Assembly: GCF_002843385.1 (NCBI RefSeq)
Contig: NZ_MVDE01000046.1
Location: 1 to 36,996, forward strand
Length of the DNA stretch: 36,996 nucleotides
DNA from: Labilibaculum manganireducens
GTDB taxonomy: Bacteria; Bacteroidota; Bacteroidia; Bacteroidales; Marinifilaceae
Direction: 5' to 3'
The notes below the pieces were generated by a model. It was given only the letters and a program-made list of their open reading frames with translations, was not told the origin of the DNA and made no database searches. Below, one piece after another: positions 9,809-18,573 of the stretch. Numbering within the stretch: position 1 is the first letter of the stretch; each line of letters starts with the position of its first letter. Made by a program: the position numbers and the translations under genes.

Positions 9809-9968
9809 TTGTACCAAAATTAACATCAAAATTGATCTTATAAAATAGTGCTTATAGAATCAAGTCATACCCTGACAAGAACTACTTGTATACAGTCGGA
9901 GCATGACAAGCTGATATTTTAAGCAGGATTTTGATATTAAATTGGTATTACACCAGAAAAACATATAA

Positions 9969-9993
9969 AAGCCCGGCCAATACAGTCGGGCTT
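9969..9993. terminator. Bidirectional terminator between rlmG and the metal cluster
   Basis: A perfect inverted repeat, AAGCCCG (9969-9975) and CGGGCTT (9987-9993), has an 11-nt loop. On the + strand it is followed by CAATTTT; on the - strand it is followed by TTATATG after the stem's closing T-rich bases. It sits between the convergent rlmG (ends 9808) and HMA-protein gene (ends 10033). Confidence 0.7.
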
Positions 9994-10032
9994 CAATTTT
10001 AATCCTGAAGGAAAATATCCAAGCCATTTGCT

Positions 10033-10407
10033 CTATTCATGCTGATGATGTCCTTCATCACTTTTCATCTCAGCATTCGTCCGATCGTATTTACAACAAC
10101 CCGGCAGCTTATTGTAATTCTCATCTTTCGCTTTATGCATTTCCGTATCATGACCTGCATTGGCAATGGCCATATGTATTTTGTGAATGTCTGTTTTGGT
10201 CGTATCAAAAGCAACTTTAATTAGTTTCGTTTCCTTGTTCCAATCTGCCATTGTTACACCATCTACTGCTAAAGCAGCTTTTTCGATTCGGTTCTCGCAC
10301 ATTCCACAATTACCAAACACCTTAAATTTTTTACTTGTTTGCTGAGCAGATAAACTAAACCCGCTCACTAAAAACAATCCGATTAATCCTAATACTTTTA
10401 ACTTCAT
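10033..10407 (-). CDS. Periplasmic heavy-metal-associated (HMA) domain protein
   Basis: This 124-residue protein has a signal peptide (about 1-21, ending SLSAQQ) and one HMA ferredoxin-like domain. Its metal site is G-N-C34-G-M-C37, which binds soft metals such as Cu(I) in related domains. Additional potential ligands are C104-C105 in LPGCCKYD and a His-rich tail (EGHHQHE). Secretion plus an HMA fold suggests a periplasmic metallochaperone that hands metal to the CusBA-type pump. It is the last gene of the - strand metal cluster, 79 bp after cusB, and is followed by a terminator. It is not a cytosolic CopZ, since the signal peptide is clear. Confidence 0.85.
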   Translation of the reverse strand: MKLKVLGLIGLFLVSGFSLSAQQTSKKFKVFGNCGMCENRIEKAALAVDGVTMADWNKETKLIKVAFDTTKTDIHKIHMAIANAGHDTEMHKAKDENYNKLPGCCKYDRTNAEMKSDEGHHQHE

Positions 10408-10486
10408 AACATTTACTTTTATCGTTATTAACTATCTACTTTAAAATACATTACAAGAAGAGAACACTCATATCTCCTCTTAAAAA

Positions 10487-12292
10487 TCACTTAATCGTTT
10501 CCTTCACTTCTCCACACCCCAGCATCATTTCTCCAAAATAAGGGTTTTGAATTTCTTCAGAATTGCTGAACCAGTAAGCACCTTTATCATCATCTGCCAT
10601 TGGGCAGAATTGATAGTAAGTTGTTACTTTATACAGCCCAAAAGATTTTATGCTTTTATACAATGCCTGGTTAAAAGGGGCAAAAGCAGTTCTTTGCACA
10701 CCAATATCTTTACTGGCAGCAATCGCTTTCAACTTGGTCTCAAGTACATTTAAATTGGTCATCCACTGCATATGTGCATCACCTTTTAGCAGGCTCATGT
10801 CAATAGTACTCAATTTTGACAATAAGGATTCCGCGGCAGGTTTAACCAAAGATGGATCGGAGGCAACAAAAGCTTTTGTGAGCAACAGGTATTCGTTATA
10901 AAAACCAGTTAATTGCTTTTTGAATTTTTCATCTACCACAGCACTTTCCATTTTTTGCATCGAATTACCGGCACCCATATCTCCATGATTATGACCCATT
11001 GAGACTTTTCCTCCATCAGGATTCATCATACTCGGAAGCCCAATTAGCTGAGCTGCAGCATCAATTTTAAAGACTCCGTTGATGGCAATTTCTTCATTCT
11101 CTTTCAACCCCTCACTCACAACAAAAAATGCACCTGCTTCGGGTCCCAAAACGATTTCCCGATACAAAAATGACGGAGTTTCCCGATTCGGAACTTTTAC
11201 ATACACAACCGATCTTTTTCCTGTCCAAAGTACTGCTGATTTCGGAATCAGTATTTTATTCAATCCTTTCTCAGTTTTAGATTTCACAATCCCATTCACA
11301 AACATTTCCGGTTTCAACTGCTGATTTTTATTTACAACCTCAGCCCTCACTTTTGCTACTCTGGTATCGCCGTTAATGAATGGATCGATAAAAGTCACTT
11401 TAGCTTCATAATTCTTACCTGGCATCGCCTGCACTGTAAACTCAAGCTTATCATTCACTTTTATCCAGGGCAAATCACTTTCATACGCATCCAGCATCAC
11501 CCAAAGTCTCGATAAATCAACCACTTCAAACAACTTGCTTCCTTCCTTTATATAATCGCCAATGGCAACATTCCGCACAGTAACGGTTCCCGAAATTGGA
11601 GACAATACATCAAAATAAAGCATCGGTTCTCCTTTTGTCTCGATCTCCTCAATTTGTTTATCGGTAAGATCCCATAATTTCAATTTCCCTTTAGATGCCT
11701 GATATAAGGACGGACGCGATGATTTAAAACCAATCGCCTCCAACAATTCACGTTGCGCGGTTACCAAATCGGGAGAATAAATGGTAGCCAGCTTGTCGCC
11801 TTTACGAACTGTTTGTCCTGTGAAGTTGACGAATAATTTCTCTATTCTGCCTCCAAACCGGGCCGTCAATTCCGATATATTTCTTTCATCTGCATGGATT
11901 TTCCCCTGCAAACGAACCGATTTCTCAGGAACTCCCAATTGAACTTTCATGGTTTGAATGGCCGCCAATTTAGCCGCAGACTCTGTCATCACAATTTCAT
12001 TCGGATTGACATCATCTCCTGCAGATTGCCTGTTTATGAGCGGAATTAAATCCATTGCGCATATCGGACATTTTCCCGGCTTATCCTGTTTTATTTGTGG
12101 ATGCATGGAACAAGTCCAGGTAGTTGGATCTTCAGATTCATGATTGTGCCCTTCGTGCCCTTCCACAGCATTAGTGCCTGCTGTTGTTTTATCAGACGAT
12201 CCGGAAAATATCAGGCCGAGAAAAACTCCAATTACCAAAACTGCAATTACCAATTTGTAATTCTCTTTTATATTATTGATTATTTTTTTCAT
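10487..12292 (-). CDS. cusB: CusB-like RND efflux periplasmic adaptor with HMBD and DUF3347
   Basis: This is the 601-residue membrane-fusion subunit of a heavy-metal RND pump. An N-terminal membrane anchor (about 13-30) is followed by a His-rich linker. A heavy-metal-binding domain follows, with W-T-C61-S-M-H64 and C75-P-I-C78-A-M. The barrel-sandwich hybrid and beta-barrel region runs about 105-405 (RIEKLFVNFTGQTVRKGDKL, SPISGTV). The C-terminal part (about 465-597) matches DUF3347, with FCPMA, GAYWFS, NPYFG and MLGCG segments whose Cys, Met and His content suggests extra metal binding. The HMBD and DUF3347 together point to Cu(I)/Ag(I) rather than Zn/Co export; substrate choice is inferred. 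It lies 11 bp after the TolC-like gene, so the two are co-transcribed. Confidence 0.93.
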   Translation of the reverse strand: MKKIINNIKENYKLVIAVLVIGVFLGLIFSGSSDKTTAGTNAVEGHEGHNHESEDPTTWTCSMHPQIKQDKPGKCPICAMDLIPLINRQSAGDDVNPNEIVMTESAAKLAAIQTMKVQLGVPEKSVRLQGKIHADERNISELTARFGGRIEKLFVNFTGQTVRKGDKLATIYSPDLVTAQRELLEAIGFKSSRPSLYQASKGKLKLWDLTDKQIEEIETKGEPMLYFDVLSPISGTVTVRNVAIGDYIKEGSKLFEVVDLSRLWVMLDAYESDLPWIKVNDKLEFTVQAMPGKNYEAKVTFIDPFINGDTRVAKVRAEVVNKNQQLKPEMFVNGIVKSKTEKGLNKILIPKSAVLWTGKRSVVYVKVPNRETPSFLYREIVLGPEAGAFFVVSEGLKENEEIAINGVFKIDAAAQLIGLPSMMNPDGGKVSMGHNHGDMGAGNSMQKMESAVVDEKFKKQLTGFYNEYLLLTKAFVASDPSLVKPAAESLLSKLSTIDMSLLKGDAHMQWMTNLNVLETKLKAIAASKDIGVQRTAFAPFNQALYKSIKSFGLYKVTTYYQFCPMADDDKGAYWFSNSEEIQNPYFGEMMLGCGEVKETIK

Positions 12293-12303
12293 ATCAGAAC
12301 GAT

Positions 12304-13536
12304 TTATTTACCCATTAAATAATTGATGAATGCAATTGCAGCTTGTTTATCTGCCCTTGCTTTTTCCAGCTCCAGATTGTACTTCAGAACCTTTCTTTCC
12401 ATTCTTAAAATCTCCTCAAAATTTTTATTCCCTGTTGCATAATCGGTTTCCAACAGATTTAACGATTTATTGGCCAATTCTAATTGGGAGATGTACAAAG
12501 CAATTCTTCTATGTCCATCTTTATAATCTTTCCATGAATTTTCGAATATGGACTCCAACATGTTTTGTGTGTTGGCTTTGTCCATCTCTTTGGCGGTTTC
12601 AAGCAAAACAACTTCATTAATCATTGCTTTGTATTTGCTCCGGTACAGAGGAATTGTAATCCCCACTTTTGGGAAAACAAAGGCATCTTTTCCTGCCAGA
12701 TTATTGTCTCCCTTCCCAACAATTGTATACTCAAATCCTAAATTAAAATTGGGCTTGCCTTGTTTGTTTGCCAGGATCTTTCTGTATTTCAACGACTCCT
12801 GCTGAAGCGCTATTCCCAGAAGCTTGTGATTGTTGCTTCTCACAGAATCCAACAAGGCCTCTTTTGCAAAACGAATATCGTCTTCCCACAGAACATCCGG
12901 AGTATCTACCTCATTGGATAGATCAGTATTCAGCAGTTTGTTGAAAGAAAACTCCAATGCTTCCTGCTTATCGGTTAAAAGAGCCAATTGATTTCGCAAA
13001 TCACCAATTTCCATTTCTATTCGATACCCATCAACAGCTGAAACCAAACCAGCCTCTACCTTTATGGCTGCCAACTTTTTAAATACACTCAGAATTTCAA
13101 GATTCTGATTGGTTATTGCAATGGCCTTCTTATTAAAATAGATGTTGTAATAGTTTGCACTGATATCACTGAATAATTTTGATTTGGTATCCAGAAAAAC
13201 CTCATATTTGGCCTTGGCATTCTGAACCGCTATATTTTCTTTTGCTTTAAGAGTCCCGAACCAGGGAAACATCTGCGAAAGCGAAAATTTAAATTCCTGA
13301 GGTCCCATTCTTGTTTCAACCGGTTCTATAAAATAAGCGAATGCCAACTGAGGATCCGGCAGTGCTTTCACCTGAGGGGCAACCTCAAGTGCTGCCATAT
13401 ATTCCTTAAACCGGGCCTGAAGCCCAGGATTATTTTCTGCTCCTGTTTTCAAGTAAGCTGACAGTTCCTGTTGGCCAAAAACAACAGAGGAGGTTAAAAG
13501 AAACAGGATTGTGATAATTAAATTTACTTTTTTCAT
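12304..13536 (-). CDS. TolC/CusC-like outer-membrane efflux protein
   Basis: This is the outer-membrane channel component of the adjacent RND pump, 410 residues from the chosen start. I chose the ATG at 13536 because it gives a clean signal peptide (KKVNLIITILFLLTSSVVFG, then QQ); an in-frame start nine codons upstream spoils it. The mature part is alpha-helical with the two-repeat pattern of the OEP family: LSQMFPWFGTLKAKENIAVQNAKAKYE near the first hairpin and VGITIPLYRSKYKAMINEV near the second. It lacks the lipobox of E. coli CusC, so anchoring by lipid is not indicated. It lies between cusA (93 bp) and cusB (11 bp). Confidence 0.9.
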   Translation of the reverse strand: MKKVNLIITILFLLTSSVVFGQQELSAYLKTGAENNPGLQARFKEYMAALEVAPQVKALPDPQLAFAYFIEPVETRMGPQEFKFSLSQMFPWFGTLKAKENIAVQNAKAKYEVFLDTKSKLFSDISANYYNIYFNKKAIAITNQNLEILSVFKKLAAIKVEAGLVSAVDGYRIEMEIGDLRNQLALLTDKQEALEFSFNKLLNTDLSNEVDTPDVLWEDDIRFAKEALLDSVRSNNHKLLGIALQQESLKYRKILANKQGKPNFNLGFEYTIVGKGDNNLAGKDAFVFPKVGITIPLYRSKYKAMINEVVLLETAKEMDKANTQNMLESIFENSWKDYKDGHRRIALYISQLELANKSLNLLETDYATGNKNFEEILRMERKVLKYNLELEKARADKQAAIAFINYLMGK

Positions 13537-13629
13537 GTGTTGATAATTGTATGTTTTTGCCACATGGAACTTTCCATTGTAATCGTTTCCCTGTGTGCAG
13601 AACGCTTTATATATGGACGTTTCATGATT

Positions 13630-16600
13630 CTATTCCTTTCGTTTTTTTAACTCTTTTGTAGCTTTAGCTTCCTGCCACATGCTGTACAGAACCGGAACAA
13701 CAAACATTGTCAGCACCTCAATGGTCATTCCTCCGAACAGTGGAATTGCCATCGGCACCATAATATCGGAACCTTTTCCGGTTGATGTTAAAATTGGAAT
13801 CAGGGCAATAATGGTTGTTGCTGTTGTCATAACTGCAGGACGAACCCGTTTTGAGCCCGCTTCCAAAACCAAAGCACGAACCTCTTTTGCTGTTTTAGGG
13901 CTCTTTTTTTCCTGCAGCTGTTTGATGTAGGTACTAATCAAAACACCATCATCAGTGGCGACACCAAACAGAGCAATAAAACCTACCCAGACTGCCACAC
14001 TCAGATTTATGGTGTGAACCTGAAACAAATCCCTTAGGTAAATGCCGCCTAATTCTCCGTTCAGGAACCAGGGCTGACCATACAGCCAAAGCATAATAAA
14101 TCCGCCTGACAAGGCTACAATGATCCCAGTAAATATGAATGCTGTTGATACAATAGATTTAAACTGGAAATAAAGAATCAGAAAAATGATTAGTAATGAA
14201 ATTGGCACAACAATCATCAATCGTTTCGTTGCGCGAATCTGATTCTCATAGTTTCCGGTAAAAACATAGCTGACACCTGCAGGCAGATTAAATTCTCCTT
14301 TGGATATCTTTTCTTTTAGGTAATCCTGTGCATTCTCAACCACATCAACTTCAGCAAATCCTTCCTTTTTATCAAAAATTACATATCCTACCAGAAAGGT
14401 ATTTTCACTTTTAATCAACTGAGGCCCCCGGATGTAATGAATGCTTACCAAATCGCCTAACGGAATTTGAGCACCATTCGATGCCGGAATCAATATCTTT
14501 TTTAAATCTTCCGGATTGTCGCGATATTCTCTGGCATACCGCAAACGAACAGGGAATCGTTCTCTTCCTTCCACTGTTGTTGTCAGTTGCATTCCTCCAA
14601 TGGCACTGCTGATTACCGATTGCAGATTTTTAACCGAAATGCCGTATCGAGAAATTGCATCCCGGTCAATTTCCAATTCCAGATAAGGTTTCCCCACCAC
14701 CCGATCGGCAAAAACAGACATGGCCTGTACTCCTTCTACCTGCTTCAGATGTTTTTCAATCTCGTATCCAACCTTTTCTATTGACTCCAGATCGGGACCA
14801 AAAACCTTGATTCCCATGGGTGCCCTCATTCCGGTTTGCAGCATTACCAAACGTGTTTGAATTGGCTGCAGTTTTGGGGCAGATGTTAAGCCTGGAATTG
14901 ATGATTGACTGATGATTTGATCCCAAATATCATCCGGCGATTTTATTTCTTTGCGCCATTGACGGAAATACTCTCCATTTTTGTCTTCTATCAGATTTTC
15001 TTTAGCGATTAAACGAAACCCCTCTTCCCTGGGATTGTATGTAGAACCATCCTTCAACACAAACGCGTCTTTTCTGTTTACTTTAAACCGAATTCTGTGT
15101 CCGGATTCATTCAGCATATACTCCGACTTGTAATTAATCAAATTTTCATACATCGAAGTGGGAGCCGGATCGAGAGCAGAATTTACACGTCCCCATTTTC
15201 CAACTACACTTTCCACTTCAGGAATCGAATTGATCTTTTTATCCAAAACGGCAATCACATCAAGATTTTCCTGTATTCCGGAATGTGGCATTGTTGTTGG
15301 CATAAACAAGAACGATCCCTCATCAAGCGAAGGCATAAATTCCTTACCAATTCCCGGAATGGCAGCATCCAGTTTTTTATAAACACCGGTATTTTGAACA
15401 AAATCGGGCATAAAACCAAACAGTTTGTCAAATCCCTGCCATATTGAAATTCCAAATACCACGAACAGGATGGGAACGGATAAAAATTTCCATTTGTTGT
15501 TTAAACACCATTTCAGAATTTTCGCATAAAAAAACACGATTGATGATAAGGCACCTAAAACTACACTTACAATTGCAATTACGAACAAGAAGTTAGCAAA
15601 CAGGCTGTTCTCTGCTCCCAAAGGCAACCATGCCTTGGTCAGGAAGAATACAACTACCACAATTGTGATGGCAATGTTGATTAAATTCACCCATGATTTT
15701 TTGGTCTCCTTCCATTTATCGGCAAAAAAACCATTTAAGCCATATGCAACCAAGGCCATTGCGATATAATACCCTGAAACAATTGACAAAACAATACCTG
15801 CCACAACAATCAGGCTGTTCCAGATTTTAGAGTATTTGTTCTTGTCAAAACGAATTGAAAATACCAGATGAGCCAATGTTGGAATGATAATTAAACCAAT
15901 CAGCAAAGCAGCCAACATGGTAAAGGTTTTGGTATATGCCAGTGGTTTAAACAGTTTTCCTTCGGCAGCCTCCATGGCAAACACAGGTAAAAAACTGATG
16001 ACAGTAGTTGCCAAAGCTGTTACAACCGCCCCTGCAACCTCAGTTGTTGCAGTATAAACAATTTCCAAAAGTCTTTTCCCTTTGGCTCCTATATTTTCAA
16101 CGGCCTCAGCATGCCTGATGATGTTTTCGGTGAAAACAATCCCCACATCAACCATAACTCCAATTGCTATTGCAATACCCGACAGAGCAACAATATTCGC
16201 ATCGACTCCAAACTGACGCATGGCAATAAAGGTGATCAATACTCCAAGCGGCAGTAAACTTGATATTAAGAAAGAAGCCCTAAGATTCAGCACCAACACA
16301 ATAATCACTAAAATACTGATCAAAAGTTCCAGTGAAATCGCTTCCTCTAATGTTCCAAGGGTTTCTTTGATCAATCCTGTTCGATCGTAAAAAGGAACGA
16401 TTGTTACTTTAGACAGAGTGCCGTCGGCCAATGTTTTTGATGGTAAACCGGGTTCAATTTCTGCAATTTTATCTTTTAAATTTTCGATGGTATGCAAAGG
16501 GTTAGCACCGTAACGTGCTACCACAACACCGCCAACAGCTTCTGTTCCTCCTTTATCCAAACCGCCGCGACGGGTAGCCGGACCAAAATTCACCTTCGCG

Positions 16601-17436
16601 ACATCCCTTATCCGGATGGGAATATTATTTCGAACAGCAACAACGCTTTTTTCAATGTCTTCGAGACTTTTGATATAGCCTAAAGCTCTTATTAAATATT
16701 CTACTTTATTAAACTCAATGGTTCGGGCTCCAATATCCAGATTGCTGTTCTTAACGGCAGCCATTATCTGACTAATATTTACTCCATTCGCCTTCATTGC
16801 ATCCGGATCAATATCAATCTGATACTCTTTCACAAAACCTCCAATGGATGCGACTTCGGCTACTCCTTTGGCCGAAGTTAATGAATAGCGGACGTAAAAA
16901 TCCTGAATGGTTCTTAATTCGTGAGGATCCCAACCTCCTGCCGGATTTCCATCCTTATCTCTTCCCTCTAAGGTGTACCAGTAAATCTGACCAAGAGCTG
17001 TTGCATCAGGTCCCAAAGCGGGAGAAACATCCGCGGGAAGTGTGCCTGCCGGCAGCGAATTTAATTTTTCAAGAATCCGCGTACGGCTCCAATAAAACTC
17101 TATATCCTCATCGAAAATAATATAGATACTGGAAACGCCAAAAATGGAATTACTGCGAATGGTTTTTACACCTGGTATCCCCAAAAGGGATGTTGTTAAC
17201 GGATACGAAATCTGATCTTCAATATCCTGAGGAGACCGACCCGGCCATTCCGTATATACAATTTGTTGGTTTTCTCCGATATCCGGTATCGCATCAACAG
17301 GCACAGGATCGCTTGGCAAAATACCGGTATCCCAACCAAAAGGAGAATTAATAATTCCCCAGCTGATCATGACAATCAGCACCAAAAAAGTAACCAGTCT
17401 GTTCTCTAAGAAAAAACGAATGATTTTATTAAGCAT
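13630..17436 (-). CDS. cusA: CusA/CzcA-family heavy-metal RND efflux permease
   Basis: This is the inner-membrane proton-driven pump subunit that exports metal through the CusB- and TolC-like partners. At 1268 residues it is about 200 longer than E. coli CusA. The N-terminal helix is followed by the porter domain, and TM4 carries the proton-relay Asp (D430 in GIAIAIGVMVD). The second half includes MGIKVFGPDLE and GFIALFGVATDDGV. The excess is mostly a hydrophobic insert at about residues 535-640 with several predicted membrane segments (SLIVVAGIVLSIVSGYYIAM, IAITIVVVVFFLT, FLFVIAIVSVVLGAL). Longer CusA proteins are common in Bacteroidota. Methionines in the porter region fit Cu/Ag transport, but I cannot assign the exact Met pathway without an alignment. 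Confidence 0.95.
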   Translation of the reverse strand: MLNKIIRFFLENRLVTFLVLIVMISWGIINSPFGWDTGILPSDPVPVDAIPDIGENQQIVYTEWPGRSPQDIEDQISYPLTTSLLGIPGVKTIRSNSIFGVSSIYIIFDEDIEFYWSRTRILEKLNSLPAGTLPADVSPALGPDATALGQIYWYTLEGRDKDGNPAGGWDPHELRTIQDFYVRYSLTSAKGVAEVASIGGFVKEYQIDIDPDAMKANGVNISQIMAAVKNSNLDIGARTIEFNKVEYLIRALGYIKSLEDIEKSVVAVRNNIPIRIRDVAKVNFGPATRRGGLDKGGTEAVGGVVVARYGANPLHTIENLKDKIAEIEPGLPSKTLADGTLSKVTIVPFYDRTGLIKETLGTLEEAISLELLISILVIIVLVLNLRASFLISSLLPLGVLITFIAMRQFGVDANIVALSGIAIAIGVMVDVGIVFTENIIRHAEAVENIGAKGKRLLEIVYTATTEVAGAVVTALATTVISFLPVFAMEAAEGKLFKPLAYTKTFTMLAALLIGLIIIPTLAHLVFSIRFDKNKYSKIWNSLIVVAGIVLSIVSGYYIAMALVAYGLNGFFADKWKETKKSWVNLINIAITIVVVVFFLTKAWLPLGAENSLFANFLFVIAIVSVVLGALSSIVFFYAKILKWCLNNKWKFLSVPILFVVFGISIWQGFDKLFGFMPDFVQNTGVYKKLDAAIPGIGKEFMPSLDEGSFLFMPTTMPHSGIQENLDVIAVLDKKINSIPEVESVVGKWGRVNSALDPAPTSMYENLINYKSEYMLNESGHRIRFKVNRKDAFVLKDGSTYNPREEGFRLIAKENLIEDKNGEYFRQWRKEIKSPDDIWDQIISQSSIPGLTSAPKLQPIQTRLVMLQTGMRAPMGIKVFGPDLESIEKVGYEIEKHLKQVEGVQAMSVFADRVVGKPYLELEIDRDAISRYGISVKNLQSVISSAIGGMQLTTTVEGRERFPVRLRYAREYRDNPEDLKKILIPASNGAQIPLGDLVSIHYIRGPQLIKSENTFLVGYVIFDKKEGFAEVDVVENAQDYLKEKISKGEFNLPAGVSYVFTGNYENQIRATKRLMIVVPISLLIIFLILYFQFKSIVSTAFIFTGIIVALSGGFIMLWLYGQPWFLNGELGGIYLRDLFQVHTINLSVAVWVGFIALFGVATDDGVLISTYIKQLQEKKSPKTAKEVRALVLEAGSKRVRPAVMTTATTIIALIPILTSTGKGSDIMVPMAIPLFGGMTIEVLTMFVVPVLYSMWQEAKATKELKKRKE

Positions 17437-17537
17437 AACTATTCTATTATGATGTATTTTAAACTTTTAAATTTAAGAAGCATAAGAAACTGTAATGCAC
17501 AGTATCTTCAACGCATCTTATAAAGATAAGTTACAAA

Positions 17538-17906
17538 TCATAATCTATAATTCTGCAAACAGGAAAGTACCGTTTGAATTTTGGGGGGAGGAACAATATA
17601 TTCTACGAAATTCTTCCTGACTTTTATAGGTGTTTCAACTTTAATTAACTCAATTAAAACCGGCAATACTACTTCCAATTGCTCGAAATCAAAAGTATAA
17701 GACGAAATTGAAAAATCATTTTCAATTTTTACGATAAAAACTTTATCGTGGCAACACCCTTGTGGAATTTCGCAGCAAGCTTTTGGTGCAGCTAAAAAAG
17801 ACACATCTTTTACATGGCCTCCACAATAATGTATGGAGACAGTTATACCTGTTGTAACAACAAATATAACCAAGGCTAATAGTAAATGACTGAATTTCTT
17901 AAGCAT
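17538..17906 (-). CDS. HYC_CC_PP family protein (metal-cluster membrane/periplasmic protein)
   Basis: This 122-residue protein belongs to the Bacteroidota HYC_CC_PP family, named after the motifs visible here: H26-Y-C28 at the end of a hydrophobic N-terminal segment (about 5-25), CC pairs in KACCEIPQGCCHDK, and PPP near the C-terminus. The ATG at 17906 is preferred over an in-frame ATG ten codons upstream because it yields a compact signal/anchor and lies 12 nt after the likely transcription start. Five cysteines plus histidines suggest metal binding at or outside the membrane; its biochemical role is not established. It is the first gene after the HMA-AraC regulator and has its own promoter with tandem operator-like repeats, so it probably heads the efflux operon. 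Confidence 0.85.
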   Translation of the reverse strand: MLKKFSHLLLALVIFVVTTGITVSIHYCGGHVKDVSFLAAPKACCEIPQGCCHDKVFIVKIENDFSISSYTFDFEQLEVVLPVLIELIKVETPIKVRKNFVEYIVPPPKIQTVLSCLQNYRL

Positions 17907-17924
17907 TACAAATAATTTATACGA

Positions 17925-17932
17925 CAAATATA
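17925..17932 (-). promoter_or_regulatory. Promoter -7 box for the efflux operon
   Basis: Read on the - strand this is TATATTTG, a full match to the Bacteroidota TAnnTTTG -7 consensus. It would start transcription near 17918, about 12 nt before the HYC_CC_PP start codon. No well-placed TTG-type -33 element is seen (candidates at 17944 and 17959 are off-spacing), which fits an activator-dependent promoter with the direct repeats at 17946-17985 just upstream. Confidence 0.6.
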
Positions 17933-17945
17933 ACACCTATTTACA

Positions 17946-17985
17946 AAAAAGACGTGTACAATTTGTAAAAAGACGTGCACAATTT
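17946..17985 (-). promoter_or_regulatory. Tandem 19-bp direct repeat, likely AraC-type operator
   Basis: AAAAAGACGTGYACAATTT (as read on the + strand) occurs at 17946-17964 and again at 17967-17985, with 18 of 19 bases identical. The copies are 21 bp apart, two helical turns, so both face the same side of the DNA. They lie immediately upstream of the -7 box of the efflux operon, at about -28 to -67. AraC-family activators typically bind such direct repeats, and the adjacent upstream gene encodes an HMA-AraC regulator. Binding is inferred. Confidence 0.6.
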
Positions 17986-18000
17986 AGAAATAAAAGAGTT

Positions 18001-18573
18001 TTAGATCTCATTTATAGAATGTCTTCCTGCTTTTTTATTTTTTCCAAATTCGGTAGGTGTTAAGCCGGTAACCGACTTGAATTGTCTGGAAAAATGCTGA
18101 CTGGAACTGTAATTTAACTGATAGGCAATTTCGCTGATACTCAATTCCTCGTAAAAAAGTAATTCTTTTGCTTTCTCTATTTTTTGAAGAATCAGGTACT
18201 TTTCGATTGTTTTACCTTCGAATTCGGAAAAAAGCTTGCTAAGTGAAGCATAACTATGCCCGATAGTCTTCTGTAAATGATCGGTTAAATTTCCTGCCTG
18301 AATGGCTTGTTCGTGATAATGAACGATTTTGATAATTTCACTTTTAACCTGCTCAATCAATTGCGATTTCTTGTCGTTTAAAAGTTCAAAACCTATTTCT
18401 TCCAAATCAAATTTCAGTTTTTGCGTTTCACCCTCCGTTAACGACCGGTCCAAAACCACTGTCCCCAAGTCTATTTCAATAAAATTAAGGTTCAACTTCT
18501 TAAGAACCATCTCCACTGCAGCTATGCATCTTGGACAGACCATGTTCTTTATATGAATGCGGTTTTGTTCCAT
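18001..18573 (-). CDS. Metal-responsive AraC regulator with N-terminal HMA-like domain
   Basis: This 190-residue protein joins an HMA-like domain (about 1-75) to an AraC/XylS DNA-binding domain (about 85-185). The HMA part has a metal-binding M11-V-C13-P-R-C16. The AraC part has two helix-turn-helix units, with SISEIAYQLNYSSSQHFSRQ and FKSVTGLTPTEF in the second. The fusion implies direct sensing of a soft metal, most likely Cu(I). It lies upstream of, and on the same strand as, the pump genes, with the tandem repeat and promoter in the 94-bp gap before HYC_CC_PP. It probably activates that promoter; autoregulation is possible but no copy of the repeat was seen upstream of this gene. Confidence 0.88.
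   Translation of the reverse strand: MEQNRIHIKNMVCPRCIAAVEMVLKKLNLNFIEIDLGTVVLDRSLTEGETQKLKFDLEEIGFELLNDKKSQLIEQVKSEIIKIVHYHEQAIQAGNLTDHLQKTIGHSYASLSKLFSEFEGKTIEKYLILQKIEKAKELLFYEELSISEIAYQLNYSSSQHFSRQFKSVTGLTPTEFGKNKKAGRHSINEI

Noticed and set aside
12095-12322. + strand open frames within the metal-export genes
   Set aside because: They are antisense shadows of the cusB/TolC/cusA coding sequence with no domain similarity.
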